From the NCBI RefSeq assembly GCF_963676485.1, contig NZ_OY781114.1, positions 806,001-870,000 of the forward strand: DNA of 64,000 nucleotides, written 5' to 3'. A program made the translations under genes and the position numbers. This DNA comes from an uncultured Cohaesibacter sp. Its GTDB lineage: Bacteria > Pseudomonadota > Alphaproteobacteria > Rhizobiales > Cohaesibacteraceae. Shown here piece by piece: positions 1 through 8,453 of this stretch. The notes under the pieces were generated by a model, which worked only from the letters and a program-made list of their open reading frames with translations, did no database searches and was not told the DNA's origin. The stretch's first letter is position 1. Each line of letters starts with the position of its first letter.

Positions 1-52
1 CAGGCGGGCGCATGATGACCTCACAGATGGCCGGCAACAGAAAGAGTTTGAA

Positions 53-1342
53 ATGGACGCAATTCGCATTGTAGGCGGCGCAGAATTAAACGGGGAGATT
101 CCCATTTCCGGAGCAAAGAATGCAGCTCTTCCCTTGATGATTGCTTCGCTTCTGACCGATGAAGCGTTGATTCTGGATAATCTGCCACGCCTGCGCGATG
201 TGCAGCAGCTCCAGCAGATTCTTTCCAACCATGGCGTCAGCTACATGATCGAGGGCAAACGCCCCGGTCAGGATACCATGGCCGGCCAGACCGTTCATCT
301 GCAAGCCGAGGAAATCATCGACACCTGCGCCCCTTATGATCTGGTTTCCAAGATGCGTGCCAGCTTCTGGGTCATCGGTCCGCTTCTGGCCCGTATGGGC
401 CATTGCGCTGTGTCCCTGCCGGGTGGCTGCGCCATCGGCACCCGTCCGGTTGACTTTTTCATCGACGGGCTGGCCGCTATGGGAGCCAAGATCGAAATCG
501 AAAATGGCTATGTCGTCGCCGATGCCCCTGACGGGCTAGCGGGTGGCGAATATGTTTTCCCGCGCATCTCTGTGGGCGCGACCCACACGCTGATGATGGC
601 GGCCACCCTTGCCAAAGGCAAAACCACGCTCAAGCAAGCGGCCAAGGAACCCGAAGTGGTGGATCTGGCCGAGTGCCTGATTGCGATGGGCGCAAAGATT
701 TCCGGCGCCGGAACCGATACCATCACGATTGAAGGCGTTGAAAAGCTGCACGGTGCGCGCCACAGCGTGTTGCCTGATCGCATCGAAACCGGCACCTATG
801 CCATGGCAGTTGCCATGACCGGCGGCGATGTGCTGCTCAAGGGCGCGCGCGCCGATCTTCTGCAGTCTGCGCTTGATGTTTTAAGTCAGGCTGGCACGAC
901 CGTTGAAGCCAATGAAAACGGCATCCGGATTGCGCGCAAGGGCTCACCACTGAAGGCGGTCAGCGTGGAAACGGACCCCTTCCCGGGCTTCCCGACAGAT
1001 CTTCAGGCTCAATTCATGGCGCTGATGACCATGGCTGAGGGCACATCGACTATTACCGAGACCATTTTCGAGAATCGCTTCATGCATGTGCAGGAGCTGG
1101 CGCGTTTAGGTGCCAAGATATCGCTGGATGGTCAGAAGGCCTTTGTAACGGGCGTGGACACGCTCAAGGGCGCACAGGTCATGGCCACAGATTTGCGCGC
1201 GTCTGTCTCGCTGGTCATTGCCGGACTGGTTGCGGAAGGCGAAACCAAGGTCAACCGTGTCTATCATCTTGATCGCGGGTTCGAGCGGCTGGAAGACAAG
1301 CTGGCCGCCTGCGGGGCCACGATTGAACGTATTTCAGCATAA
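53..1342 (+). CDS. murA: UDP-N-acetylglucosamine 1-carboxyvinyltransferase
   Basis: This enzyme transfers enolpyruvate from phosphoenolpyruvate to UDP-GlcNAc, the first committed cytoplasmic step of peptidoglycan synthesis. The 429-residue length is normal for MurA. The N-terminal [20 protein letters not shown] carries the substrate-binding lysine (K22), and the catalytic loop [15 protein letters not shown] carries the cysteine (C126) attacked by fosfomycin in other MurA enzymes. The ATG follows a purine-rich AGAAAGAG about 9 bases upstream. The next gene is a DUF2948 protein, an arrangement known from Hyphomicrobiales; hisD, which commonly follows there, is absent. Confidence 0.97.
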   Translation: MDAIRIVGGAELNGEIPISGAKNAALPLMIASLLTDEALILDNLPRLRDVQQLQQILSNHGVSYMIEGKRPGQDTMAGQTVHLQAEEIIDTCAPYDLVSKMRASFWVIGPLLARMGHCAVSLPGGCAIGTRPVDFFIDGLAAMGAKIEIENGYVVADAPDGLAGGEYVFPRISVGATHTLMMAATLAKGKTTLKQAAKEPEVVDLAECLIAMGAKISGAGTDTITIEGVEKLHGARHSVLPDRIETGTYAMAVAMTGGDVLLKGARADLLQSALDVLSQAGTTVEANENGIRIARKGSPLKAVSVETDPFPGFPTDLQAQFMALMTMAEGTSTITETIFENRFMHVQELARLGAKISLDGQKAFVTGVDTLKGAQVMATDLRASVSLVIAGLVAEGETKVNRVYHLDRGFERLEDKLAACGATIERISA

Positions 1343-1562
1343 AATCATTTCTTTAAGGGGCGCACTCAGGTGCGCCTCTCTTGCATTTGATAGCTTTCCT
1401 GCCTATGTGAGTTCTAGAGCGGATGACTGACCCGTCCGCCACTACCCATGACAGGGCTCGAATGCGACTCGAGCGCTGTCAAACGCGGCGAAACCTGAGT
1501 TTCGTTCGTGCAATATGGGAAGCAACCATGCTTTCCAAGGATTATGTTTTAAGGAGAGTGCC

Positions 1563-2057
1563 ATGACCATGCTGAAGCTCGCCGCTCTGGATGCAGAAGA
1601 TCTGAATGTGCTTTCCAGCCAGACGCAGGATGCTGTGGTCAAGGTTGGAGACATCAACTGGCTCAAGGATGAGGGGCGGCTGGTGGTCTCCATGCACCGC
1701 TTCGCTTGGGAAGAAGCAATCCGCCAGCAACGGCGTTTGTTTGGCTCCAAGCCATCTTACGAGCGCCATCAGGCCGTTTTGCACTTTGATCGGGTCACCG
1801 GCGTGCAGAGCCGCAACATTCGCATGGCGGCCAAGGATGCCATCCTCAATCTTCTTGCACTGACTTTCGAAGCCAATGGCGAAGGCCCGGACGGCTTTAT
1901 TTCGCTGATCTTTGCTGGCGACGCAGAAATCCGCCTCAGCGTGGAATGCATCGAGGCACAATTGGCTGACACTGGCGCCGCATGGGAAACCGAGAATCTT
2001 CCCGAGCATGAAGCGGCTGAAAATTTCGAGCAGCTCGCAGCGTCCCAAGGCAAATAG
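1563..2057 (+). CDS. DUF2948 family protein
   Basis: This 164-residue protein matches the alphaproteobacterial DUF2948 family of unknown function, which is usually encoded directly downstream of murA. It begins MTMLKLAALDAEDLNVLSSQ, has the family's central VSMHRFAWEEA segment, and ends in an acidic tail. I chose the ATG at 1563 because AAGGAGAG lies at a proper distance before it; the reading frame is open further upstream but has no better start. A hairpin follows the stop codon. Function is unknown and nothing in the sequence suggests an active site. Cotranscription with murA is possible across the 220-base gap. Confidence 0.85.
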   Translation: MTMLKLAALDAEDLNVLSSQTQDAVVKVGDINWLKDEGRLVVSMHRFAWEEAIRQQRRLFGSKPSYERHQAVLHFDRVTGVQSRNIRMAAKDAILNLLALTFEANGEGPDGFISLIFAGDAEIRLSVECIEAQLADTGAAWETENLPEHEAAENFEQLAASQGK

Positions 2058-2070
2058 CCACCTAGGCCTT

Positions 2071-2104
2071 AGCGCTAACGCCTCTGTTAAGAGGGGCGCT
2101 TTCT
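2071..2104 (+). terminator. Possible terminator after the DUF2948 gene
   Basis: An imperfect hairpin pairs AGCGC...CCTCT with AGAGGGGCGCT and is followed by a short TTT. It lies 14 bases after the stop codon. The stem has an internal bulge, so confidence is moderate. Confidence 0.4.
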
Positions 2105-2398
2105 GCGCGGTCTGAAGGCGGGCCAAAAGCGATCAACAAAATCACAAGCTCTCAAGTTGGTTGGGGCCTCCCCTATCGACGGCTTTGCTGCATCCACCGA
2201 TCTGGATGGCGGCATATAGGGAAACTGGGCTCTCTCTTGAGTAATCATGTCCTTCCAAGGCTTTCAGGCGCGTATTTGGAGGCTAACGCCAAGACGTTTT
2301 AGAGGTGATGAATTTGACTGTCTCAGTCCATTGAATATGCGCGTTTTCCCATATCAAGCAAATTCGCATTGCAGATATTCGCTTTCGTCCATGGCATT

Positions 2399-2420
2399 TA
2401 ACAGACTAATTAGTCTATTA
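2399..2420. promoter_or_regulatory. Probable AcuR operator
   Basis: A 22-base inverted repeat with one mismatched pair has the perfect 14-base core AGACTAATTAGTCT. It lies 28 bases before the acuR start codon, where a repressor would block the acuR-acuI promoter. Palindromes with AGAC/GTCT arms are typical TetR-family operators. Binding by this AcuR is inferred from position only. Confidence 0.65.
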
Positions 2421-2448
2421 AATAGAAACCCAAGAGAAAGCCACTTAG

Positions 2449-3138
2449 ATGACCGATCAACAGATGCCAACGCAGACCAAGAGACCGAGGGGCCGCCCAC
2501 GCAAGGCGCCCGCCGATCAGCTTGCGCGCAAAGATCTCATCCGGGTCGGACTTGTCTACCTGACCGAGCGTGGTTTTACCGATGTCAGCGTCGATGAAAT
2601 CCTCCAGGCATCCGGCAAGACCAAGGGCACTTTCTATCATCACTTCAAATCCAAGGCGGACTATGGTGAGGCACTCATAGAGGCCTATCACGACTATTTC
2701 GCCGCCAAGCTACAGAGCTGTTTTTCCAATGAGCGCCTGTCGCCTCTGGGTCGCCTGCGCGAGTTTGTCGAGAGCGCTGAGGCTGGCATGGCCAAACATG
2801 ATTTCCGTCGCGGCTGCCTGGTGGGCAATCTCGGACAGGAAATGGCAGCTCTCACCCCAGATATGTGTACCCATCTGATTTCGGTCCTGAACGACTGGCA
2901 GAAGCGAACGGCCAATTGCCTGCAGCTAGCCCGGTCCGAAGGCCAAATTGCTCCTGATCAGGATCCTGAGGCTCTTGCGGAGTTCTTCTGGATCGGTTGG
3001 GAGGGCGCGGTGTTGCGCGCCAAACTGGAACGCCGCCCCGAGCCCCTGAGGCATTTTGCGAGCGGCTTCTTCTCTCTTCTCAACAACACACCCTTTTCCA
3101 CTCCTCCGTTTCAAACTGAAGGAAAACAAAATGTTTGA
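2449..3138 (+). CDS. acuR: TetR-family repressor, AcuR-like
   Basis: This 229-residue TetR regulator probably represses acuI in the absence of acrylate or acrylyl-CoA. An N-terminal basic arm (KRPRGRPRK) precedes the HTH, with the recognition-helix region [20 protein letters not shown] around residues 60-80. The C-terminal domain resembles the TetR_C family seen in AcuR. The last 8 bases overlap acuI, so the two genes are translationally close and surely cotranscribed. In Rhodobacter sphaeroides AcuR represses an acuR-acuI-dddL operon; no DMSP lyase gene is seen here. The ligand is inferred from the neighbour. Confidence 0.8.
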   Translation: MTDQQMPTQTKRPRGRPRKAPADQLARKDLIRVGLVYLTERGFTDVSVDEILQASGKTKGTFYHHFKSKADYGEALIEAYHDYFAAKLQSCFSNERLSPLGRLREFVESAEAGMAKHDFRRGCLVGNLGQEMAALTPDMCTHLISVLNDWQKRTANCLQLARSEGQIAPDQDPEALAEFFWIGWEGAVLRAKLERRPEPLRHFASGFFSLLNNTPFSTPPFQTEGKQNV

Positions 3139-4123
3139 TGCCATTCTGATCGAAAAAGACGACAACGGACAGAGCGTTAGCAAAAGCCAGGTCTCCTTTG
3201 AGCCTCTGGCCGAAGGCGAAGTCGCAGTCGACGTCGCTTGGTCGACCCTTAACTATAAGGATGCCCTTGCGATCACCGGTTCTTCGCCTGTTGTGCGCAG
3301 CTTCCCAATGGTGCCCGGCATCGACTTTTCCGGCATCGTCAGCGAAAGCCGTCATCCGGATTACAAACCCGGCGACAAAGTCATCCTCAACGGCTGGTCC
3401 GTGGGTGAAAAATACTGGGGTGGCCTTGCCAAGCGCGCGCAGGTCAATGGCGACTTCCTGATTCCGCTGCCCGCCGGCATTTCCATGCGTCAGGCTATGG
3501 CTATCGGCACAGCAGGCTACACCGCGATGCTGTGTGTGCTGGCGCTGGAAAGCAATGGCGTAACTCCGGATGCTGGAGAAGTGCTGGTAACCGGCGCAAC
3601 GGGTGGTGTAGGCAGCGTTGCCGTCGCTCTGTTGGCTGCCAAAGGCTACAATGTGGTTGCCGTAACAGGCCGGGCCAGCGAAACCGATTATCTCAAGGAT
3701 CTGGGTGCAAGCTCCATTCTTGACCGCGAAGAACTCAGCGGCAAACCGCGTGCGCTCAACAAGGAACGCTGGGCTGCTGCCATTGATGTCGCGGGCGGTC
3801 AGGTTCTGGCCAATCTGCTCTCCATGATCAAATATGGTGGCACCGTCGCTGCCTGCGGTCTGGCAAACAGCATGGATCTGCCCACCACTGTCGCACCATT
3901 CATCCTGCGCGGTGTAACGCTCAAGGGCGTTGACAGCGTCATGGCACCAAAGGCTGCCCGTCAGGCAGCTTGGGCGCAGTTGGCTACAAATCTCGACAAA
4001 GAAAAACTCGAATCCATCATCAAGACCGTTGAGTTTGAAGATGTGATCGAAACGGCTCCGCAGTTCCTTGAAGGAAAAGTTCGCGGACGTATTGTTGTTC
4101 CGGTATCCCCCGAGCTGGTCTGA
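3131..4123 (+). CDS. acuI: Acrylyl-CoA reductase (NADPH), AcuI/YhdH family
   Basis: This 330-residue zinc-independent medium-chain reductase should reduce toxic acrylyl-CoA to propionyl-CoA with NADPH, a step in DMSP and acrylate breakdown. The GroES-like N-terminal domain contains [13 protein letters not shown] and the Rossmann domain has the nucleotide motif [13 protein letters not shown]. The C-terminal RGRIVVPV ending is typical of YhdH/AcuI. I chose the ATG at 3131, preceded by AAGGAAAA and overlapping the end of acuR; an in-frame start further upstream lies inside acuR. A strong terminator follows the gene. Confidence 0.9.
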   Translation: MFDAILIEKDDNGQSVSKSQVSFEPLAEGEVAVDVAWSTLNYKDALAITGSSPVVRSFPMVPGIDFSGIVSESRHPDYKPGDKVILNGWSVGEKYWGGLAKRAQVNGDFLIPLPAGISMRQAMAIGTAGYTAMLCVLALESNGVTPDAGEVLVTGATGGVGSVAVALLAAKGYNVVAVTGRASETDYLKDLGASSILDREELSGKPRALNKERWAAAIDVAGGQVLANLLSMIKYGGTVAACGLANSMDLPTTVAPFILRGVTLKGVDSVMAPKAARQAAWAQLATNLDKEKLESIIKTVEFEDVIETAPQFLEGKVRGRIVVPVSPELV

Positions 4124-4185
4124 GTGCAGCTACTTGTCCAGATTGACCTCGGTTAATCCGGGCAGGTCCTAATCAGACCAACAGG

Positions 4186-4221
4186 AAGCCCCCCATCAAG
4201 CAATTGATGGGGGGCTTTTTT
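4186..4221 (+). terminator. Rho-independent terminator of acuRI
   Basis: A perfect 14-base-pair stem containing a run of six C/G pairs closes on a GCAA tetraloop and is followed by six T residues. It lies 63 bases after the acuI stop. It faces the convergent bfr gene but lacks a T-run on that side. Confidence 0.9.
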
Positions 4222-4259
4222 ATTCCTATTCACCGCATGATTGCGGGGGTCGACTGACC

Positions 4260-4748
4260 TTACTCTTCGTCTTCTTCTTCGCCCGTCGACATGAATTTGG
4301 CGCAATAGGTTTTCTCGCCAAGGCGTTCGATCAGATCGAGCTGAAGCTCAAGCCAGCCCTTGTGGCCTTCTTCGTCAATGGCGATTTCTTCAAACAGGGC
4401 TTTGGAGCCGATATCTCCCACTTCATAGGCTTCCTTGGACGCCTTGGTGTAGGTCTGAATTGCATTTTCCTCATCGGCGAGATCTGCTTTGAACAGCTCA
4501 ACCAGAGAGTCATGCAGCACAGGTGGCTTCTCAAAGGCCATCTCAGGGGTGCCCTTCATGAACAGAATGCGTTCGATGAAACGGTCAGAATGGCCCCACT
4601 CTTCGCGCATTTCCTGGCGCATCTGATTGGCAAGTTTACCCAGACCCCAATCGTCCAGACGTTGCGCATTGAGCTGATACTGATGAGCTGCGCTCATTTC
4701 CATTTGCAGGGCTGTGTTGAGATTCTCAATGGTCTTGTCGTTTGACAT
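4260..4748 (-). CDS. bfr: Bacterioferritin-type ferritin lacking the haem methionine
   Basis: This 162-residue four-helix ferritin stores iron in a 24-subunit cytoplasmic cage. Ferroxidase ligands are visible: E17 in LQMEMSAAHQY, E50 and H53 in REEWGHSDRFIERIL, a Glu in DLADEENAIQTY, and the EEIAIDEEGHKGWLE pair near the C-terminus. The residue that binds haem in E. coli Bfr (Met52) is replaced by W51, so haem binding is unlikely by that route. An AAGGATCA ribosome site precedes the ATG. The tail is strongly acidic (GEEEDEE). No bacterioferritin-associated ferredoxin gene is adjacent. Confidence 0.92.
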   Translation of the reverse strand: MSNDKTIENLNTALQMEMSAAHQYQLNAQRLDDWGLGKLANQMRQEMREEWGHSDRFIERILFMKGTPEMAFEKPPVLHDSLVELFKADLADEENAIQTYTKASKEAYEVGDIGSKALFEEIAIDEEGHKGWLELQLDLIERLGEKTYCAKFMSTGEEEDEE

Positions 4749-5180
4749 ATTGTGATCCTTTTGTTTGCAGGCGCGATTGCGTCAATCCTACTCTCTATTT
4801 GCGATAGATAACGCCGCTTTCAAGATCTCTGGGGTGGATTCAGACAAATTGTCATGGAATAACTTTGTAAGTTATTTTTCTATAATTTATGAATATAATA
4901 AAACGCTTAGATAAACCGACATAGATTCTTTCCCGCCCCTTTTGTCCCCTATCGCCGCGTATTGGCGGGCCTTCCGGCGGCGTCGGCGGGACTTTGCACA
5001 ACCCGATGCAACTTTTATCATATATGCCACATTCTGGCCCACCAGACGATTTAGTTAACCATTTGTTAACCATCTTGATTAACCATAAAATGCAGCTTTT
5101 CCGCCATATGCAGGCTGCTTTGCCTCCTTTTCTTGTTTGAGACAAAAGCGGAATTCTTAACAGGCAACATCTGGGGAGAT
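4749..5180. other. Divergent intergenic region with CtrA boxes
   Basis: This 432-base AT-rich region separates bfr from the small gene at 5181. It contains the CtrA-type boxes at 5055-5086. I saw no clear iron-responsive box for bfr. Confidence 0.5.
5055..5086 (+). promoter_or_regulatory. CtrA-type binding boxes
   Basis: TTAA-N7-TTAAC, the full CtrA consensus, occurs at 5055-5070 (TTAACCATTTGTTAAC), and a third TTAACCAT half-site lies at 5079-5086. The sites lie about 100-125 bases before the start of the small gene at 5181. In Caulobacter and Hyphomicrobiales phosphorylated CtrA binds this motif at cell-cycle promoters. Binding here is inferred from the match. Confidence 0.7.
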
Positions 5181-5390
5181 ATGATGCCCAAATATATTTC
5201 AATCAGGCCACACCTGCTGAACGAAACCGAAATCGAATCCGTTATTCTGCATTCCGGCATGGACCCGCATGATCGAGGCCTCATTGTCGATTTCCTCGTG
5301 GAGAATTATGCCGTTGATCTTGATTTGCTGGCCTCGGTTTTCTCGCATTTCGAGTGCGACACTATCCAGCCGATGCAGGAAGCTGCCTGA
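5181..5390 (+). CDS. Small conserved-looking protein under a CtrA-type promoter
   Basis: This 69-residue acidic protein is not one I recognise. Two adjacent ATG codons (5181, 5184) follow GGGGAG at a good distance, so the start is well supported; an upstream in-frame start at 5133 lacks a ribosome site. It has no membrane segment or signal peptide. The C-terminal half looks helical and amphipathic (IVDFLVENYAVDLDLLASVF). It stands alone with its own terminator at 5392-5423 and a full CtrA box upstream, which suggests a cell-cycle or motility-linked role. Confidence 0.7.
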   Translation: MMPKYISIRPHLLNETEIESVILHSGMDPHDRGLIVDFLVENYAVDLDLLASVFSHFECDTIQPMQEAA

Positions 5391-5735
5391 CAAGGCCAGA
5401 TGCGCCCTCGCTGGCCTTTCTTTCAAGTCCGCTGCCATCTCTGGCCGGGCCACCTCGCACAAGATATTTGAGATGAGCATTCTCTTCCCTTGCCTGTCGG
5501 CATGATATTTCTTTGCACGCCAGGCTCCTCTCCCCGCCTGCCCCTTCGTGCCACCAGCCGCTGTGATGGCCTCTCCTAAAAATCCTTTCCGCTTGTCGCT
5601 ACCAATAAGAAAAATTCTTTCGTTGTGCGACCTGCAAAAATCATTCATTGATCTTAACTTAAGGAGACGTTTTCAATCTCAGCTCGTTTCCGCTCTCATA
5701 GCCTGTGAAACGAGGCAATTTTCGGAGAAATTCAT
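5391..5735. other. Intergenic region before the glutathione transferase
   Basis: Apart from the terminator at 5392-5423, this 345-base stretch shows no gene or clear regulatory motif. A long minus-strand open frame here has no family resemblance and overlaps the small gene antisense. Confidence 0.5.
5392..5423 (+). terminator. Terminator of the small gene
   Basis: The arms AAGGCCAG and CTGGCCTT form an 8-base-pair stem with an 11-base loop, followed by TTCTTTC. It starts 1 base after the stop codon of the small gene. Confidence 0.7.
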
Positions 5736-6446
5736 ATGATCGACCCAAAGAAACTGTCTGATTATCCCATTACCAAACGGTGGCCAGCACAGAATCCGGA
5801 TGTGATCCAGCTTTATTCCTATCCAACGCCCAATGGCGTGAAAGTATCCATTGCGCTTGAAGAAATGGGTCTCCCCTATGAAGCGCACAAGGTTACGCTT
5901 TCAGACGCAGATGTGAAAAGCGACGAATTTCTCTCTCTCAATCCCAACAACAAGATCCCGGCTATCATCGACCCCGTTGGCCCGGATGGTGACCCCATCG
6001 GCCTTTTTGAAACCGGCGCCATTCTGATCTATCTTTCTGACAAGACGGGTAAATTCATTGGCGCAACCGAGCGGGACCGCGCCAAGATCATCCAGTGGTT
6101 AATGTTCCAGATGGGTGGTGTCGGGCCGATGTTTGGCCAGCTTGGCTTTTTCGTGAAATTCAAGGGCGCCGAAATTGAAGATCCGCGACCACGTGAACGC
6201 TATATCAATGAAACCAAGCGCCTGCTCAATGTCCTCAATGGTGTTTTGGCAGATCGCGACTGGATCGCTGGCGACTATTCCATTGCCGATATGGCAATTG
6301 CCCCATGGCTGCGCCCGATTGGCGGGGTTTACGAAGCGGCAGAGCTTGTAGACTTCGACAGCTATGGCAATGTGGTTAATTATCTCAAGCGCTTCATGGA
6401 TCGCCCGGCAGTTCAAAAGGGCATCAATATTCCGTCTCGGGACTAG
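5736..6446 (+). CDS. Glutathione S-transferase, Nu-class (YfcG/YghU-like)
   Basis: This 236-residue cytosolic protein belongs to the Ure2p/YfcG-like glutathione transferases, which often act as disulfide reductases or peroxidases with glutathione. The N-terminal thioredoxin-like domain has the characteristic YPTPNGVKVSIALEEMGLPY and LNPNNKIPAIID segments and the ETGAILIYL motif, where the usual ES is ET. The C-terminal helical domain follows from about residue 120, with the conserved N-capping SIADMAIAPW. GGAGAAATTCAT precedes the ATG. No operon partner is seen, and a hairpin follows. Confidence 0.9.
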   Translation: MIDPKKLSDYPITKRWPAQNPDVIQLYSYPTPNGVKVSIALEEMGLPYEAHKVTLSDADVKSDEFLSLNPNNKIPAIIDPVGPDGDPIGLFETGAILIYLSDKTGKFIGATERDRAKIIQWLMFQMGGVGPMFGQLGFFVKFKGAEIEDPRPRERYINETKRLLNVLNGVLADRDWIAGDYSIADMAIAPWLRPIGGVYEAAELVDFDSYGNVVNYLKRFMDRPAVQKGINIPSRD

Positions 6447-6487
6447 CCCCTTTTCCAAGAAGGGCTTTAACGGTTTTTCCAGTTGGT

Positions 6488-6520
6488 CCGCCGGTTCCCC
6501 CATGGGGCTGGCGGATTTTT
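6488..6520 (+). terminator. Terminator after the glutathione transferase
   Basis: The segment from CCGCCGG to CTGGCGG folds into an 11-pair stem with some G-T pairs and is followed by ATTTTTAT. It lies about 42 bases after the stop. Confidence 0.6.
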
Positions 6521-6540
6521 ATATTTGGTCAGAAAGCCTG

Positions 6541-7308
6541 TTAGGCGACCTGCCACAAATCATCATTATCTGGAAGAATGACCTGATTCTTGCCCTGCTG
6601 CTTGGCTGCATACATAAGCAAATCCGCTTGGCCAAACAGGGCTTGAAAATCATGCGCATTGTTGGTGAAGGCCAGCCCGATGCTCACGGAGAGCCCATGG
6701 GTGATCCCCTCTCTGGGTTCGAAGGTCATGGCTTCGACAGCCTTGCGTATCTGCTCGGCAACTGCCCGGGCCGCTTTTAGATCCGTCGGCTGAAGAAAAA
6801 CAGAAAATTCCTCTCCGCCCATCCGGGCCAACAAGGCGTCTTGCGGCGTCGCGCGGGAGATGGTTTCCGCGATCAGCTTGAGGGCCTCATCCCCGATCAG
6901 ATGACCGAAGCTATCATTGATCTGTTTGAAATTATCGACATCGATGCACAGGATGGCCCCGTCTTCGGCACCCAGGCATTGCTCGTTGACCGCCTGTACG
7001 AAATAGCGGCGGTTTAGAAATCCCGTCATATAATCAAAGCGCGCCTGCTTATCCAACTCGGCATTAAGCACTTCAAGCTGGCTATGAGCGCCTTTGAGTT
7101 CTGCCAGTGCGTCATTGAGCTTGCGCTTTTGTCTATCAATGACAATGATAATCGGCACGCCAGCCATAATGGGAACAAGCGCCCCGATGATCAACCCGGA
7201 CCGCGGAATGTTGCCGAACATGAATTGCATTAAAATGGCGGTTAGGAGCACGGAGACCAAGATTGAGCCAAGTGTGATAACGCACAGACGCAACAAACGC
7301 TTTTTCAT
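6541..7308 (-). CDS. Membrane-anchored diguanylate cyclase (GGDEF)
   Basis: This 255-residue protein probably makes cyclic di-GMP. Two hydrophobic segments (about residues 6-30 and 37-55) anchor it in the membrane, a short coiled-coil linker follows, and the GGDEF domain begins with DYMTGFLNRRYF. The active-site motif reads GGEEF (ARMGGEEFSVFL), a functional variant. An inhibitory RxxD motif is not obvious in the expected place. The frame is open for 47 more codons upstream, but I chose the ATG at 7308, preceded by GGGGAG and beginning the first membrane helix. Confidence 0.9.
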   Translation of the reverse strand: MKKRLLRLCVITLGSILVSVLLTAILMQFMFGNIPRSGLIIGALVPIMAGVPIIIVIDRQKRKLNDALAELKGAHSQLEVLNAELDKQARFDYMTGFLNRRYFVQAVNEQCLGAEDGAILCIDVDNFKQINDSFGHLIGDEALKLIAETISRATPQDALLARMGGEEFSVFLQPTDLKAARAVAEQIRKAVEAMTFEPREGITHGLSVSIGLAFTNNAHDFQALFGQADLLMYAAKQQGKNQVILPDNDDLWQVA

Positions 7309-7677
7309 TTCAACAGTGCTCCCCAAAGACCTATTGCCCAATATTTTAAATAAATTCGTATAAAGACGTATTAATGCAACCCCACAAAACCGTCCAAAAC
7401 CAAATATATTTAAGCTAATATTAACCTCATCAGCAACCGGAAATTGCAAGCCGGTGGTAAGCTGTATATCCCAAGCTTATTGTCTATCGACCATGCATAT
7501 ATAGGTAGCTGCATAGCGCATTTTAAAAAAGCTATTGTTTTCAACGTAGTTTCAGCTCTTCTAACTCGGGGCAGTGAATCAAAGGTTACTACACCACACA
7601 ATAACATGCTGTTGCACAGCCACACCCAGAGAGCGCAACCATCCTGTTAGAAGGGGCCCCAAGGGGATGAGGATGAA
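7309..7677. other. Intergenic region, no feature seen
   Basis: This 369-base AT-rich stretch lies between the diguanylate cyclase and the end of the thiamine operon. I see no gene, tRNA or convincing regulatory motif in it. Confidence 0.5.
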
Positions 7678-8397
7678 CTATGCCGATAGCCACCGACGCA
7701 GGAGATAGTCTGCAAGGCGATGCAAAAGCAGCGTCATGGCCACGATCACAACGAGCGCAGCGAACATAAGCGCGATGCGCGAGCGGGCATTTGCCATCAG
7801 CATCAGATAGCCCAAGCCCTTGGATGCTCCAATCCACTCGCCAATCACCGCTCCGGTGGGCGCATAGGTTATGGCGATGCGGATGCTTGCGGCCAGTTGC
7901 GGCAAGGCATGGGGTAACCGTAGCCAGATCAGTTCTCGCCAGCGACTGGCTCTGGCGATCCGCGCCATATCGAGGCTTTGTTGCGGCGTTGAAAGCATCC
8001 CGTCCAGAAGGCCCGAAGCGATGGGGAAGAAAACCAGTAGAATGGTCATGATGACCTTGGGGGCCAAACCGTAACCGAACCAGAGGGTCAGGATGGGGGC
8101 GAGCACAAAAACGGGGATGGCTTGGGATGCATTGAGGACCGGTCGGAGATTGAGACGCACGACCGGCGAAATCATCATGAGAATTCCGGCCCCCATCCCC
8201 AACAAGGCCCCAATTGCAAAGCCATAAGCAACCTCTTCCAGAGTCACCAGACTATGGGTGAGCAGCAAGGCCCGATCGGACCACAGGGTGGCAGCAACAT
8301 CCAGCGGGCCGGGCAAGATAAAGGCGGGCAACAATCCGGCAGATACGCCCCCTTGCCAGAGCGCAATCAGCGCGAGGGGAATCATCAGCTTTCTCAT
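7678..8397 (-). CDS. thiX: ABC transporter permease, thiamine pyrimidine precursor uptake
   Basis: This 239-residue inner-membrane permease belongs to the BPD_transp_1 family (NitT/TauT type). About six hydrophobic segments are visible and the EAA loop that contacts the ATPase reads GLLDGMLSTPQQSLDMARIA. It is the last gene of the thiMED-YZX operon, so it should import the pyrimidine moiety (formylaminopyrimidine or HMP) bound by ThiY. The ATG at 8397 follows GAGGAT closely; an in-frame start 6 codons earlier is less well placed. The substrate is inferred from the operon and riboswitch. Confidence 0.87.
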   Translation of the reverse strand: MRKLMIPLALIALWQGGVSAGLLPAFILPGPLDVAATLWSDRALLLTHSLVTLEEVAYGFAIGALLGMGAGILMMISPVVRLNLRPVLNASQAIPVFVLAPILTLWFGYGLAPKVIMTILLVFFPIASGLLDGMLSTPQQSLDMARIARASRWRELIWLRLPHALPQLAASIRIAITYAPTGAVIGEWIGASKGLGYLMLMANARSRIALMFAALVVIVAMTLLLHRLADYLLRRWLSA

Positions 8398-8453
8398 ACA
8401 CACATCCTCACTCACTCTTGCTCTTGTTATGGCGCAAGCACGCTCATTCCGGC

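Larger units (their letters stand above)
2058..2448. other. Intergenic region before acuR
   Basis: This 391-base stretch holds the hairpin at 2071-2104 and the operator-like palindrome at 2399-2420. No convincing coding sequence is seen; the forward open frame at 2247-2597 runs out of phase into acuR. Confidence 0.6.

Noticed and set aside
5199..5648. Minus-strand frame of 149 codons
   Set aside because: It is antisense to the CtrA-boxed small gene, whose start, box and terminator are all coherent.
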